Shown here piece by piece: positions 42,434-50,856 of a DNA stretch of 63,403 bases; within the stretch, counting starts at the first letter, position 1; every line of letters starts with the position of its first letter. The notes below the pieces were generated by a model. It saw only the letters and a program-made list of their open reading frames with translations, did not search any database and was not told the origin of the DNA. The position numbers and the translations under genes were made by a program. Origin of the DNA: RGIG6353 sp964650465 (GTDB lineage: Bacteria > Bacillota > Clostridia > Oscillospirales > SIG627); contig CAZYTA010000012.1 of NCBI GenBank assembly GCA_964650465.1, forward strand, positions 1-63,403. Reading direction: 5' to 3'.

Positions 42434-44017
42434 ATGATATTCAGAGTAAAAATGGAAAAAGGTGAGCTCTGGTGGGGCGGTTCGGCAAATGACGGAAAGC
42501 ATATGCCCTTCGGTGAGTCAACCGTTTTCAGCGGTGACTTCAGAGTGTATGCCGCAAACCAGACAATGCCGCTGTACCTGTCAAATCACGGCAGAGTAAT
42601 ATGGTCGGATACTCCTTTTAAATATGATATAAAAGACGGCGAATTTGTACTGGAAGGAGATGGCGAATTTTATCTTGAAAAATTCGGAAATACCCTTCGC
42701 GAAGCACATCTGGGTGCAAGAGCAAAATTCTTTCCGTTAAAGAAAAGAAAGCTCAACCGTGACTTTTTTAAAACAGTTCAGTACAACACCTGGATAGAAT
42801 GCCTTTACAATCAGACTCAGGAGCACATACTCCGCTATGCTCATGCAATTATAGATAACGGCTTTGAACCCGGTATACTTATGATAGATGAGGGGTGGCA
42901 TAAGGGATACGGTCAGTGGGATTTTGACAGGCTTAAATTTCCCGCCCCCAAGGCAATGGTGGAGGAGCTTCATTCACTGGGGTTTAAGGTTATGCTTTGG
43001 GTAGTGCCTTACGTTTCGCCCAACGGCGAGTATTTTACAAAGTTTTACGAAAAAACATTTTTCGAGGATAGAGAACATCCGGAAAAGGGGCTTTTTATCC
43101 GCAGAAAGAACTATCCTCAGCTCCCTGCGCTTTTTCATTGGTGGGACGGTTTCAGCGCAATGCTGAATTTTGCAAATCCCAAGGATAAGGAATTTCTCGA
43201 TTCACAGCTTAAATTCCTCATGTCAGAATACGGAATTGACGGCTTTAAGTTTGACGGCGGAACATTGGGATGTTACGCAAACAGCTCAGCAGGTGAACTA
43301 CTTTGCGATCTTTCGCCTGCTGAACTAAATATGGAATGGAATAAGTTTGCTCTCGAATATGATTACCATGAATATAAGGATACCTATTGCGGTGCGAAAT
43401 ATCCTACTATACAAAGGCTTTGTGACCGTACACATTCCTGGAGTGTGAAATACCGTGACGGTCAGCCCCTTGATTTTGGACTTGATACGGTTATCCCTTG
43501 CTCGATTGCTCAGGGGCTTATAGGACACCCCTTCATCTGTCCCGATATGGTAGGCGGCGGTTCGTGGCATTGCTTTTTGCCGGGTGAGCACATAGACGGT
43601 GAGCTTTTTGTCCGTTGGGCACAGCTTTCGGCTTTCTTCCCTATGATGCAGTATTCAAAAGCTCCTTGGGATGTTTTGAACAAAGATGACTGTAAGCTGG
43701 TTATAGAGGCAGGTAAACTTCATAAATCACTTACCGACGAAATAATCGAAATGGTAACCCGCGCCGAGGAAACAGGCGAGCCCATTCTTCGTCCGCTGGA
43801 ATATAACTATGCAAATCAAGGCTATGCATATATTCACGATGAATTTATGCTGGAGGATAAATATCTTGTTGCCCCAATTATCACTAATGGCGCAAGAGAG
43901 CGCAGGGTGGTTATCCCCGAGGGCGAATGGATTTCCGATGACGGCAAGCTTTACACAAAGGGCGAATATACAATCCCCGCACCCCTCGATAGATTGATTT
44001 ATTTTAAAAAGAGGTAA
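42434..44017 (+). CDS. GH31 family glycoside hydrolase
   Basis: The 527-residue protein has a beta-sandwich N-terminal domain and a GH31 TIM barrel. The barrel has ILMIDEGWHKGYGQWDFD (about 148-165), LHSLGFKVMLWVVPYVSP, YGIDGFKFDGGT (nucleophile Asp274) and HPFICPDMVGGG, with a likely acid/base Asp in PLDFGLD or CPDM. The arrangement resembles the MYORG-like branch, so an alpha-galactosidase or alpha-xylosidase activity is possible. No signal peptide. Start ATG 42434 follows AGGAGGCTTTCGTT. A GH78 gene starts 2 bp after its stop. Confidence 0.85.
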   Translation: MIFRVKMEKGELWWGGSANDGKHMPFGESTVFSGDFRVYAANQTMPLYLSNHGRVIWSDTPFKYDIKDGEFVLEGDGEFYLEKFGNTLREAHLGARAKFFPLKKRKLNRDFFKTVQYNTWIECLYNQTQEHILRYAHAIIDNGFEPGILMIDEGWHKGYGQWDFDRLKFPAPKAMVEELHSLGFKVMLWVVPYVSPNGEYFTKFYEKTFFEDREHPEKGLFIRRKNYPQLPALFHWWDGFSAMLNFANPKDKEFLDSQLKFLMSEYGIDGFKFDGGTLGCYANSSAGELLCDLSPAELNMEWNKFALEYDYHEYKDTYCGAKYPTIQRLCDRTHSWSVKYRDGQPLDFGLDTVIPCSIAQGLIGHPFICPDMVGGGSWHCFLPGEHIDGELFVRWAQLSAFFPMMQYSKAPWDVLNKDDCKLVIEAGKLHKSLTDEIIEMVTRAEETGEPILRPLEYNYANQGYAYIHDEFMLEDKYLVAPIITNGARERRVVIPEGEWISDDGKLYTKGEYTIPAPLDRLIYFKKR

Positions 44018-44019
44018 TT

Positions 44020-46023
44020 ATGTATAACTTCAAAGGCAGATGGATAACCGACTGCGAATTTTCCGACCTTAAGCCAAGACGGGTTTTCAAAAAACAGCTC
44101 GAAAAGCTTGACCTTCCGTGTACCGAGCATCTTAACTGCCATATTCTTTTCCGCAGAAAATTTTCTGTCACCTCTCTTGATGAAGCAAAAATATTCATCA
44201 CTGCCGACGATTATTACAAGCTTTATATAAATGGCACCATTGTGGCTCAAGGACCTGCCCCTGCCCATCATTACAGATACAATTATAACGAGATTGATAT
44301 TACTTCTTATTTGCAATTGGGTGAGAATACTATTGCAATACATACCTATTATCAAGGACTTATCAACCGAGTATGGCAGAGCGGCGACAACCGTCACGGG
44401 CTACTTCTTGACCTTGTGCAAAACGGCAGAGTGCTGATTTCAAGCGATACAGCCTTCAAAACCGCAAGGCATACCGCATACAAGCCCCTCAGCATCACCT
44501 CACCGCATAAGCCTCAGTTCAACGAGGAATACGATTCAAGAGCCGCCGAGGTAGGCTTTGAAGCTCCCGATTTCGATGATTCCCATTGGCAACAGGCTGA
44601 GTTTCAGAAATACAATGACAGAAGCCTCATGACTCAAAGCACCAAAATGCTCACCTTTGAGAAAATTGACGGAAGTATTACAAGAACCGATAATGGCATA
44701 ATAATCGATTTCGGTGCTGTTTATGTGGGGTATCTCAGGATGAAGGCATACGGCAGAGCAGGGGATAAGCTGATTATCCGTTGCGGTCAGGAGCTTGATG
44801 AAAACGGCGTGAGATATCAGCTCCGTTGCAACACAACCTATGACGAAAGCTGGATACTTGCCGACGGCGAAAGCATTCTCGATTGGTATGACTATAAATC
44901 CTTCAGATATGCCGAAATATTTATACCCGACGGCGTAACTCTGTCCGAGATATATCTCCAAGCCCGCCATTATCCCTTTGAGCAGAAAACGGGTATCAAC
45001 CCCAAATATGCAGATGACTGTAAGCTCAAGGCAATATTTGAACTTTGTGCCAATTCCCTTAGGTACGGAATTCAGGAAACAATTCAAGACTGTATGGACA
45101 GAGAAAAGGGATTTTATATGGGTGACGCCTGCTACTCTACTCTCACTCATACGGTGCTGACGGGGGATGACTCTATGATGCGAAAGCTCATAGATGATGC
45201 CTTTGCCTATGCTCACGAAAATCCTGGGCTGGTGACCTGCCTTGATTGCTCATTTATGCAGGAAATAGCCGAATATCCTTTGATGCTGGTCACACTTGTT
45301 TTGTGGCATTACAGACTTACGGGTGACAAGGACTATCTTGCCGTAAATTATCCCAAGGCTGCCGCACTTCTTGACTACTACCGCAGGACCTATGAAAAGA
45401 ATCTTCTTCTCACAGACCTTGACCGCTGGTGCGTTGTTGAATGGCCCATGGAATTCCGTGACGGCTACGATGTGGATATAACTGAGGGCAAAATATGTAC
45501 AGAGCCCCATGTGTCGATAAATGCGTATTACATTGAGGCGATAAATAATGCCAATAAGATGGCAAAAATACTGAACACAACACCGTACAGGGACACAAAG
45601 AAGCTTACAGATAATTTTATAAAGATTTTCTATATTCCAGAAAAGCACCGTTTTCGTGACGGTGTTCACACAGAACATACAAGCATCGTCGGTAATGTAT
45701 TTCCCTACGCCTTCGGAATTCACCCCGACAACGAGTTTGTCAACGGCTTTACCGATGAACTTCTTGAGAGAAAAATCAGTACATTTTCCATGTTTTGCAC
45801 CTTCATTGCACTTGAGGGCGTGATCAGAAATGGCAGAAAAGAACTTATTGCCGAGCTGATGTCCGATGAAGGAGCATGGCTCAGAACCTTACGAGAGGAC
45901 GGAAAAAGAACCTTCGAGGGCTGGGGCAGGGATACAAAGAAAAACGCTTCTCTTTTTCATCTTGCACTGACCTACGGAGCATTTTTTCTTGCGGATACGG
46001 AAATATCGAAAATATTTGAGTAA
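44020..46023 (+). CDS. GH78-like alpha-L-rhamnosidase family protein
   Basis: The 667-residue protein has an N-terminal beta-sandwich carbohydrate-binding domain (INGTIVAQGPAPAHHYRYNYNEIDIT), a GH78 middle domain and an (alpha/alpha)6 barrel with QDCMDREKGFYMGDACYS at the general-acid position (about 362-379) and VVEWPMEFRDGYD. Unlike the GH78 at 9378, it lacks the C-terminal HGWSA block; the end reads EGWGRDTKKNASLFH. The cofactor-free enzyme may be a distant rhamnosidase or have another specificity. No signal peptide; coupled to GH31. Confidence 0.82.
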   Translation: MYNFKGRWITDCEFSDLKPRRVFKKQLEKLDLPCTEHLNCHILFRRKFSVTSLDEAKIFITADDYYKLYINGTIVAQGPAPAHHYRYNYNEIDITSYLQLGENTIAIHTYYQGLINRVWQSGDNRHGLLLDLVQNGRVLISSDTAFKTARHTAYKPLSITSPHKPQFNEEYDSRAAEVGFEAPDFDDSHWQQAEFQKYNDRSLMTQSTKMLTFEKIDGSITRTDNGIIIDFGAVYVGYLRMKAYGRAGDKLIIRCGQELDENGVRYQLRCNTTYDESWILADGESILDWYDYKSFRYAEIFIPDGVTLSEIYLQARHYPFEQKTGINPKYADDCKLKAIFELCANSLRYGIQETIQDCMDREKGFYMGDACYSTLTHTVLTGDDSMMRKLIDDAFAYAHENPGLVTCLDCSFMQEIAEYPLMLVTLVLWHYRLTGDKDYLAVNYPKAAALLDYYRRTYEKNLLLTDLDRWCVVEWPMEFRDGYDVDITEGKICTEPHVSINAYYIEAINNANKMAKILNTTPYRDTKKLTDNFIKIFYIPEKHRFRDGVHTEHTSIVGNVFPYAFGIHPDNEFVNGFTDELLERKISTFSMFCTFIALEGVIRNGRKELIAELMSDEGAWLRTLREDGKRTFEGWGRDTKKNASLFHLALTYGAFFLADTEISKIFE

Positions 46024-46072
46024 CTACTGTATTTTTTATAAAAATTAATGCTTTTTTTAAAAGCTTTATTTG

Positions 46073-46094
46073 TGTACAGCAGTTAAAATGTACA
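46073..46094. promoter_or_regulatory. Repeated TGTACA boxes upstream of broken genes
   Basis: TGTACA, a palindrome, occurs at 46073-46078 and 46089-46094, 16 bp apart, just upstream of the YczE-like pseudogene. They may be an operator; the evidence is position and symmetry only. Confidence 0.3.
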
Positions 46095-46111
46095 TGTAAG
46101 GAAGTGGTATC

Positions 46112-46739
46112 TTGAACACTGTAAAAAGAATTATTCTCATGCTGACGGGACTGTTTGTTATGGCTTTGGCTATGGCTTTTCTCTCAGCGGCAAATCTCGG
46201 CATTTCTCCCGTACAGTCCCTTGCCTATGTTATTTCAAACAAGTTTCCCGATGTAATATCCTTCGGTACTGCATCGGGTGTCTGGAATATTATACTCGTA
46301 GGCGTACAGATATTACTGCTCCGCCGTAAGTTCAAGCTCTGGGAGCTTTTTCAGATTCCTTTGTCACTCTATTTCGCAGTTGCCGTTGACCTTGCAAGAA
46401 AAATCGTTACCCTTGCTCCAAGCAGTATGCCTCAACGTCACAATGGCGGCAGGTGTTGCCATTCTCGCAGTCGGCATATTCCTTACAGTAGAGGGCAGAC
46501 TCGTAATGAACTCCGGTGAAGCAACCGTCAAGGCAATTTCCTCTATTACACACAAAAACTTCGGCAATGTAAAGGTAGCGTTTGACCTGTCAATAGTGGC
46601 TTCTGCCGTTATTGCCTCATTTATTCTTTTCGGAAGCTTCAGATTTGATATGATAGGAATAGGAACACTTTGCTCCGCTCTGTTTACAGGCTTTATTGTA
46701 AAAGCACTCACAGGAGTAAAGTCACGCATTACAAAATGA
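46112..46739 (+). pseudogene. YczE/YyaS-like membrane protein, frameshifted
   Basis: Two overlapping frames together encode one membrane protein of about 209 residues. The first (46112 on, TTG start after AAGGAAGTGG) gives four helices of a YczE-type protein (FLSAANLGISPVQSLAYVIS). It loses sense near 46425 (APSSMPQRH). The second frame, one base over, continues with LNVTMAAGVAILAVGIF and ends at 46739. Skipping a single base near 46427 restores APSS-C-LNVTMAAG. So it is a one-base insertion, either a true mutation or a sequence error. Confidence 0.75.
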
Positions 46740-47523
46740 ATTCTTCGAGAACGCAAATTGAAACCGACATCCAATGCCGCCTTGAGCTTTTGGGTAGACT
46801 GGAAAGCGGGGCAGGGTATTCGGGAATAGAGCTGCACCGACACCCTTTTTTTGAGATTTTTTATATCTCTAAGGGTAGCTACAGCGTATTCTTCAATACC
46901 AACAGCCAAACGCTTTCAAACGGAGACCTGTATATCATAGCTCCCGATGTCAATCATAGATTTGTAAGTGATAACGGCGGTGAAATGCTCTATGTCGGCA
47001 TTGCTCTCAACTACGGAGTTGAAGCCGATTTCCCCGATTATTGCAGAGTAAATAACGCAGATGTAGCCGAAACGATGGAGCGCATCTGTTGCAATACCTC
47101 CAAAAATGGTGCAGCAGCCCTCCGTTCCTCTCTGCGTGAGCTTATGCTGAAGCTTACAGCGCTTATACTTTCTGTTGTACCCTGTAAAAATACGAGGCAG
47201 TCGGATACTCTCTCCGAAAAGGTGAAGGGCTACCTCCGCCACCGCTTCACAGAAAATATAACGCTTAAGGATATTTGTATATGAACCCCCACTATCTCGG
47301 CGAATACTTTAAAAAGAACAACGGTATGACATTCAAGGAATATCTGCTTGAGCTGAGAATGCAAAGGGCTTTCACCTATCTCAAGGAGGGACGCATGTCC
47401 GTATCACAGACAGCAGATGCAACAGGCTTTGACACAGTGCAGTATTTTTCAACAAAATTCAAGGCTTACTACGGGATTTCCCCCGCAAAATACAGAGAAA
47501 AGCTGAAAGGAAAAAACGAATGA
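46736..47523 (+). pseudogene. AraC-family regulator, broken by a small deletion
   Basis: The N-terminal part (ATG 46736, overlapping the previous stop) has the AraC cupin domain (FFEIFYISKGSYSVFFN) and runs to ITLKDICI, then stop at 47284. The helix-turn-helix half continues in another frame from about 47278: YMNPHYLGEYFKKN, VSQTADATGFDTVQYFSTKF, YYGISPAKYRE. Compared with other AraC proteins here, about four codons between ITLKDI and YMNPHY are missing, so roughly ten bases were lost. The C-terminal half might be translated alone from TTG 47275. Confidence 0.75.
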
Positions 47524-48347
47524 AAAGATACCTTTTCGCCAAGCAGTTTGATAAGCTTTCCGTTGACGAGCTGATGACCGTTACCGCCGATATAGGCTTT
47601 GACGGTCCTACACTTCTTTTGCGTGACGGTTATTGGACAAGACCTGATGACCTGTCAACGGTCAAGCCTTTTGTCAATACAGCTAAGGAATACGGACTTG
47701 AAGTAAAATATGCCGATTCTCCGCTTGTGAATTTTGACGAAGCGGACGAAAAAGCGTTTGCGGTTCTTGCCGAAAACGGAATAAAGAATATCCGTCTCGG
47801 CTACATGGGACGCCCCAAAGGCGCTGACATAAGAAATGCAGCCGAAAAGCTGAAGGTGTTTGCCGCAAATGCCGCATCGCTTGCTGAAAAATACGGCATA
47901 AGAGCAGTAATACAGCTTCACGGTTGGTTCTATCCCCAAAGCGCAACTGGCGCATATCCCGCAATAAAGGACCTCGACCCCCGTTATATAGGTATAAAAA
48001 TGGACCCGGGCAACCATGTTTGTCAGGAGGGCTTTGAATTCTGGGACTATCAGGTAGACCTTTTGGGCGAATATATCTGCGCACTCGGTGCAAAGGGGGC
48101 GGGAATGTTCCGTGACGGTGATATCAATGTAGATAACGGCTGGGTAAAACGCTTTGTGCCGGCACAAGAGGGTGCTGTAGATTACAGAGAAATTTATTCT
48201 CTGCTCTTGAAAAACGGCTTCAACGGTCCTACCGTTCTCATGCCGTTTTACAGCGGTGATGATTATAAAAAAATGCTCATGCTGTTAAAGGATGAGCTTA
48301 AGTATATTGACAATTGCTTTGAAAAAGCAAAGGAAGAGGTGAGATAG
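47520..48347 (+). CDS. Sugar phosphate isomerase/epimerase family protein
   Basis: The 275-residue protein is an xylose-isomerase-like TIM barrel: SVDELMTVTADIGFDGPTL, NGIKNIRLGYMG, AVIQLHGWFYP and IGIKMDPGNHVCQEGFEF, with GPTVLMPFYSGDD at the end. Metal-binding residues are partly changed (HGW in place of HNH). Its ATG overlaps the stop of the broken AraC gene by four bases, and the following oxidoreductase overlaps its stop by one base. Confidence 0.8.
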   Translation: MKRYLFAKQFDKLSVDELMTVTADIGFDGPTLLLRDGYWTRPDDLSTVKPFVNTAKEYGLEVKYADSPLVNFDEADEKAFAVLAENGIKNIRLGYMGRPKGADIRNAAEKLKVFAANAASLAEKYGIRAVIQLHGWFYPQSATGAYPAIKDLDPRYIGIKMDPGNHVCQEGFEFWDYQVDLLGEYICALGAKGAGMFRDGDINVDNGWVKRFVPAQEGAVDYREIYSLLLKNGFNGPTVLMPFYSGDDYKKMLMLLKDELKYIDNCFEKAKEEVR

Positions 48348-49330
48348 TGTTTACTATTTGTACTGTAGGTTGTGGTTGGATGTCCTCCACAGGACACGGT
48401 CCGTCGCTGAAAAAGTACAGCGAGGACAGAGAAGGTGTAGTCCTTGCAGGCTGTTGCGACCTTGACGAAGCAAGGGCTCGTGAGTACAAGGAAGAATTCG
48501 GCTTCAAAAAGCATTGCACTGATTTTAAGCAGATGATAGCCGAGTGCAAGCCCGATGTGGTATCGGTTATTATGCCTGTTAATCTTACAGCAAGTATTGC
48601 AACCGAGATAATGAAGCTTAAATGCAATGTAATAATGGAGAAGCCTCCCGGAAAAAACATTGAAGAAACAAACGCTCTTATTGCCACAGCAAAGGAAATG
48701 GGAGTCAGCGCAAGAGTTTCCTTCAACCGCCGTTATTTCCCTCTTATTACAGAGGCTGTGAAAAGAATAAAGGCGACAGGGGAGAAGGTGGACTCCGTAG
48801 CCTGCCAAATGTACCGCTTCAACCGTCCCGATGCAGATTTTTCTACTACCATAGTCCATGCAATTGATGCTGTGAAGTTTATTGCAGGCTCGGATTTTGT
48901 GTCGGCAAAAATGGAATATACTCCTATGCCCGAATTAGGTGAAGGTGTAAAGGACATATTTATGACCTGCCGTTTCGAAAACGGGTCAATCGCACAGATT
49001 ATCGCTACTCCCAACTGCGGTGCGGTGACCGAAAGGCTTATCGTCAACACACGCAATCATACCTACTTTATCGACCTGCCCGTATGGGGTAACCTTGATA
49101 CTCCCGGTAAGCTTGTAATTCAGCACGAGGGCAAGGAAAATGAGGTGGTGGACGGCAGAATTCTCACCGATACCGATGAGATGTTCGAGATGTCGGGCTT
49201 CTACGGCGCAAATGCCACCTTCTTCGACCTAATAAGAGAGGGCAAGCAGATAATAGACCTTAACACCGCAATTGACTGTGTGAAACTTCAGGATGCAGTA
49301 AGAGATAATCTTACCGAATGGCATAAATGA
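48347..49330 (+). CDS. Gfo/Idh/MocA family oxidoreductase
   Basis: The 327-residue protein has CTVGCGWMSSTGHGPSL at the N-terminus (Rossmann loop), the EKP motif in VIMEKPPGKNIEETN (about 103) and ARVSFNRRYFPLI after it. The start is GTG 48347 within the TAGTG overlap with the isomerase gene (GAGGTG is the ribosome site). It ends the operon, which is followed by a hairpin terminator. Confidence 0.9.
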   Translation: MFTICTVGCGWMSSTGHGPSLKKYSEDREGVVLAGCCDLDEARAREYKEEFGFKKHCTDFKQMIAECKPDVVSVIMPVNLTASIATEIMKLKCNVIMEKPPGKNIEETNALIATAKEMGVSARVSFNRRYFPLITEAVKRIKATGEKVDSVACQMYRFNRPDADFSTTIVHAIDAVKFIAGSDFVSAKMEYTPMPELGEGVKDIFMTCRFENGSIAQIIATPNCGAVTERLIVNTRNHTYFIDLPVWGNLDTPGKLVIQHEGKENEVVDGRILTDTDEMFEMSGFYGANATFFDLIREGKQIIDLNTAIDCVKLQDAVRDNLTEWHK

Positions 49331-49331
49331 G

Positions 49332-49364
49332 ATAAAACGGCACTTTTGTGCCGTTTTATTGTTG
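49332..49364 (+). terminator. Intrinsic terminator
   Basis: ATAAAACGGCAC / GTGCCGTTTTAT (49332-49343 and 49348-49359) with a TTTT loop, directly after the stop codon of the oxidoreductase gene. Confidence 0.9.
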
Positions 49365-49390
49365 CATATTTTAAAATTGTGTGATAAAAT
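49362..49390 (+). promoter_or_regulatory. Putative promoter of the glycerol-1-phosphate dehydrogenase gene
   Basis: TTGCAT (49362-49367), 17-bp spacer, TAAAAT (49385-49390). Confidence 0.5.
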
Positions 49391-49459
49391 ATAACAGCAT
49401 GTGGCACTTGGAGATACGGATAAGGTACGCATGAGAATATTTAATAACGAGGTATTAAT

Positions 49460-50716
49460 ATGTTTGAAACAAAAATTATGGACATTATCCGCTCCTTTGA
49501 CGAATGTGACTGCGGCAAAAAGCACTATACAGCCGTACAGGATGTTATAATTGAATCGGGCGCTGTAAATCGTGTTGGAGAGATACTAACAAAAAACGGA
49601 TTTTCAAAGAACCTTCTCCTTGTTGCCGACCGCAACACCTTGAAAGCCTCCGAGGGCATTGTGGAAAGTCTTGACGGCTTTAACGTTACATATAAAATTT
49701 ACGATAATATCAGAGTTGCTGATATGAAGCACGTAGTTGAGCTTGAGGAAATGATAAAGGACAAGGATATATCAGTTCTCTCGGTTGGCTCGGGCTCTGT
49801 AAACGACCCCTGCCGTCTTGCCGCCGCAAATCAGGATAAAAAGCTTTGCATCTTCGGTACAGCTCCATCCATGGACGGCTTTGCATCATACAGCTCACCG
49901 ATTGTCAATAACGGCTTTAAGGAGAGCTTCCCCGCAAAAAGTCCCGAGGTTATTATCGGAGATACCAAAATACTTGCCAATGCTCCATCATATTTGAAAT
50001 CATCGGGCTTCGGTGATATGATTGCAAAGTATATCGGACTTGTTGACTGGCAGGTTTCAGCGCTTCTTACAGGAGAGTACTATTGCCCCAAGGTAGCTAA
50101 GCTGACACGTGATGCAGTTGATATTCTTATGGGCATGGCAGATAAGGTTACCGTCAACGATGAATACACAGCAGGTAAAATTTTCGAGGCACTTCTTATG
50201 ACAGGTATCGGTATGAGCTTTACGCAGAATTCACGCCCCGCCAGCGGAAGCGAGCATATTGTATCGCACCTTCTTGAATGTGTTGAGCTGCGTGACGGAA
50301 TTATTCCCAATTATCACGGCGAGGACGTTGGCGTTGCGACTCTTGAAATGCTCAAGCTTTATAACAGCCTTGCCGACAGAGAGACCATAACAGGCGTCAG
50401 TGAAAATGTCGATTGGGACGATGTTTACTCCTTCTACGGCTCAATGGCAGATGATGTCAGAAGAATGAATGAGCCCGATACGATAACACACAGCGTTGAT
50501 CCTTCGGTTCTTCAGGAAAAGTGGCAGGAGATAAGGGGAATAATAAGGGGAGTGCCGTCATACGATACTTGCCTTGAAGCTATGAAAAAAGCAGGCTGTA
50601 AGATAACTGTACAGGACATCGGAAAGGATGAAAAGCTTTTCGCCGACTGTGTGAAGTATTCACCCTATATGAGACGCAGACTTACACTTCTCAGAATGAT
50701 TGATATGATAAAGTGA
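49460..50716 (+). CDS. sn-glycerol-1-phosphate dehydrogenase (AraM/EgsA family)
   Basis: The 418-residue iron-alcohol-dehydrogenase-type protein has the G1PDH pattern: LLVADRNTLKA, SVGSGSVNDPCRLAA (NAD loop, about 108-122), GTAPSMDGFASYSSP (about 134-148), SSGFGDMIAKYIGLVDW and SRPASGSEHIVSHLLE with metal-binding His, then NYHGEDVGVAT. It reduces dihydroxyacetone phosphate to sn-glycerol 1-phosphate. In Bacillus AraM supplies PcrB; no pcrB is in this window. A repeat-rich spacer follows. Confidence 0.9.
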   Translation: MFETKIMDIIRSFDECDCGKKHYTAVQDVIIESGAVNRVGEILTKNGFSKNLLLVADRNTLKASEGIVESLDGFNVTYKIYDNIRVADMKHVVELEEMIKDKDISVLSVGSGSVNDPCRLAAANQDKKLCIFGTAPSMDGFASYSSPIVNNGFKESFPAKSPEVIIGDTKILANAPSYLKSSGFGDMIAKYIGLVDWQVSALLTGEYYCPKVAKLTRDAVDILMGMADKVTVNDEYTAGKIFEALLMTGIGMSFTQNSRPASGSEHIVSHLLECVELRDGIIPNYHGEDVGVATLEMLKLYNSLADRETITGVSENVDWDDVYSFYGSMADDVRRMNEPDTITHSVDPSVLQEKWQEIRGIIRGVPSYDTCLEAMKKAGCKITVQDIGKDEKLFADCVKYSPYMRRRLTLLRMIDMIK

Positions 50717-50856
50717 AAAAGTAATTGATAATTGATAATTGAGAATTGAAAATTTCGGAGGATTTCGCATAAGCGAAATCGACAAATATAAGAAAATAAA
50801 ATCCGCCGTAAAAGGCGGATTTCTCATTTATTTTGCATTTTGCATTGTGCATTTCT
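50717..50856. repeat. Intergenic simple-repeat and hairpin element
   Basis: The spacer holds near-tandem AATTGATAATTGA units (about 50722-50745), a perfect hairpin GATTTCGC-ATAA-GCGAAATC (50761-50780), a terminator-like hairpin AAATCCGCC/GGCGGATTT (50799-50807 and 50814-50822) and TGCATTTTGCATTGTGCATT (about 50833-50852). It ends inside the tail of the convergent AraC gene. Probably a dispersed non-coding repeat like that at 29360. Confidence 0.55.

Noticed and set aside
46364..46909. 181-codon minus-strand frame over the two broken genes
   Set aside because: Considered as an explanation for the frame break, but its product has no domain and the plus-strand frames show clear family motifs on both sides of the break.
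47275..47523. C-terminal AraC half as an independent gene
   Set aside because: It lacks a ribosome site of its own and continues the same family as the upstream half, so it is treated as part of one broken gene, though separate translation is not excluded.
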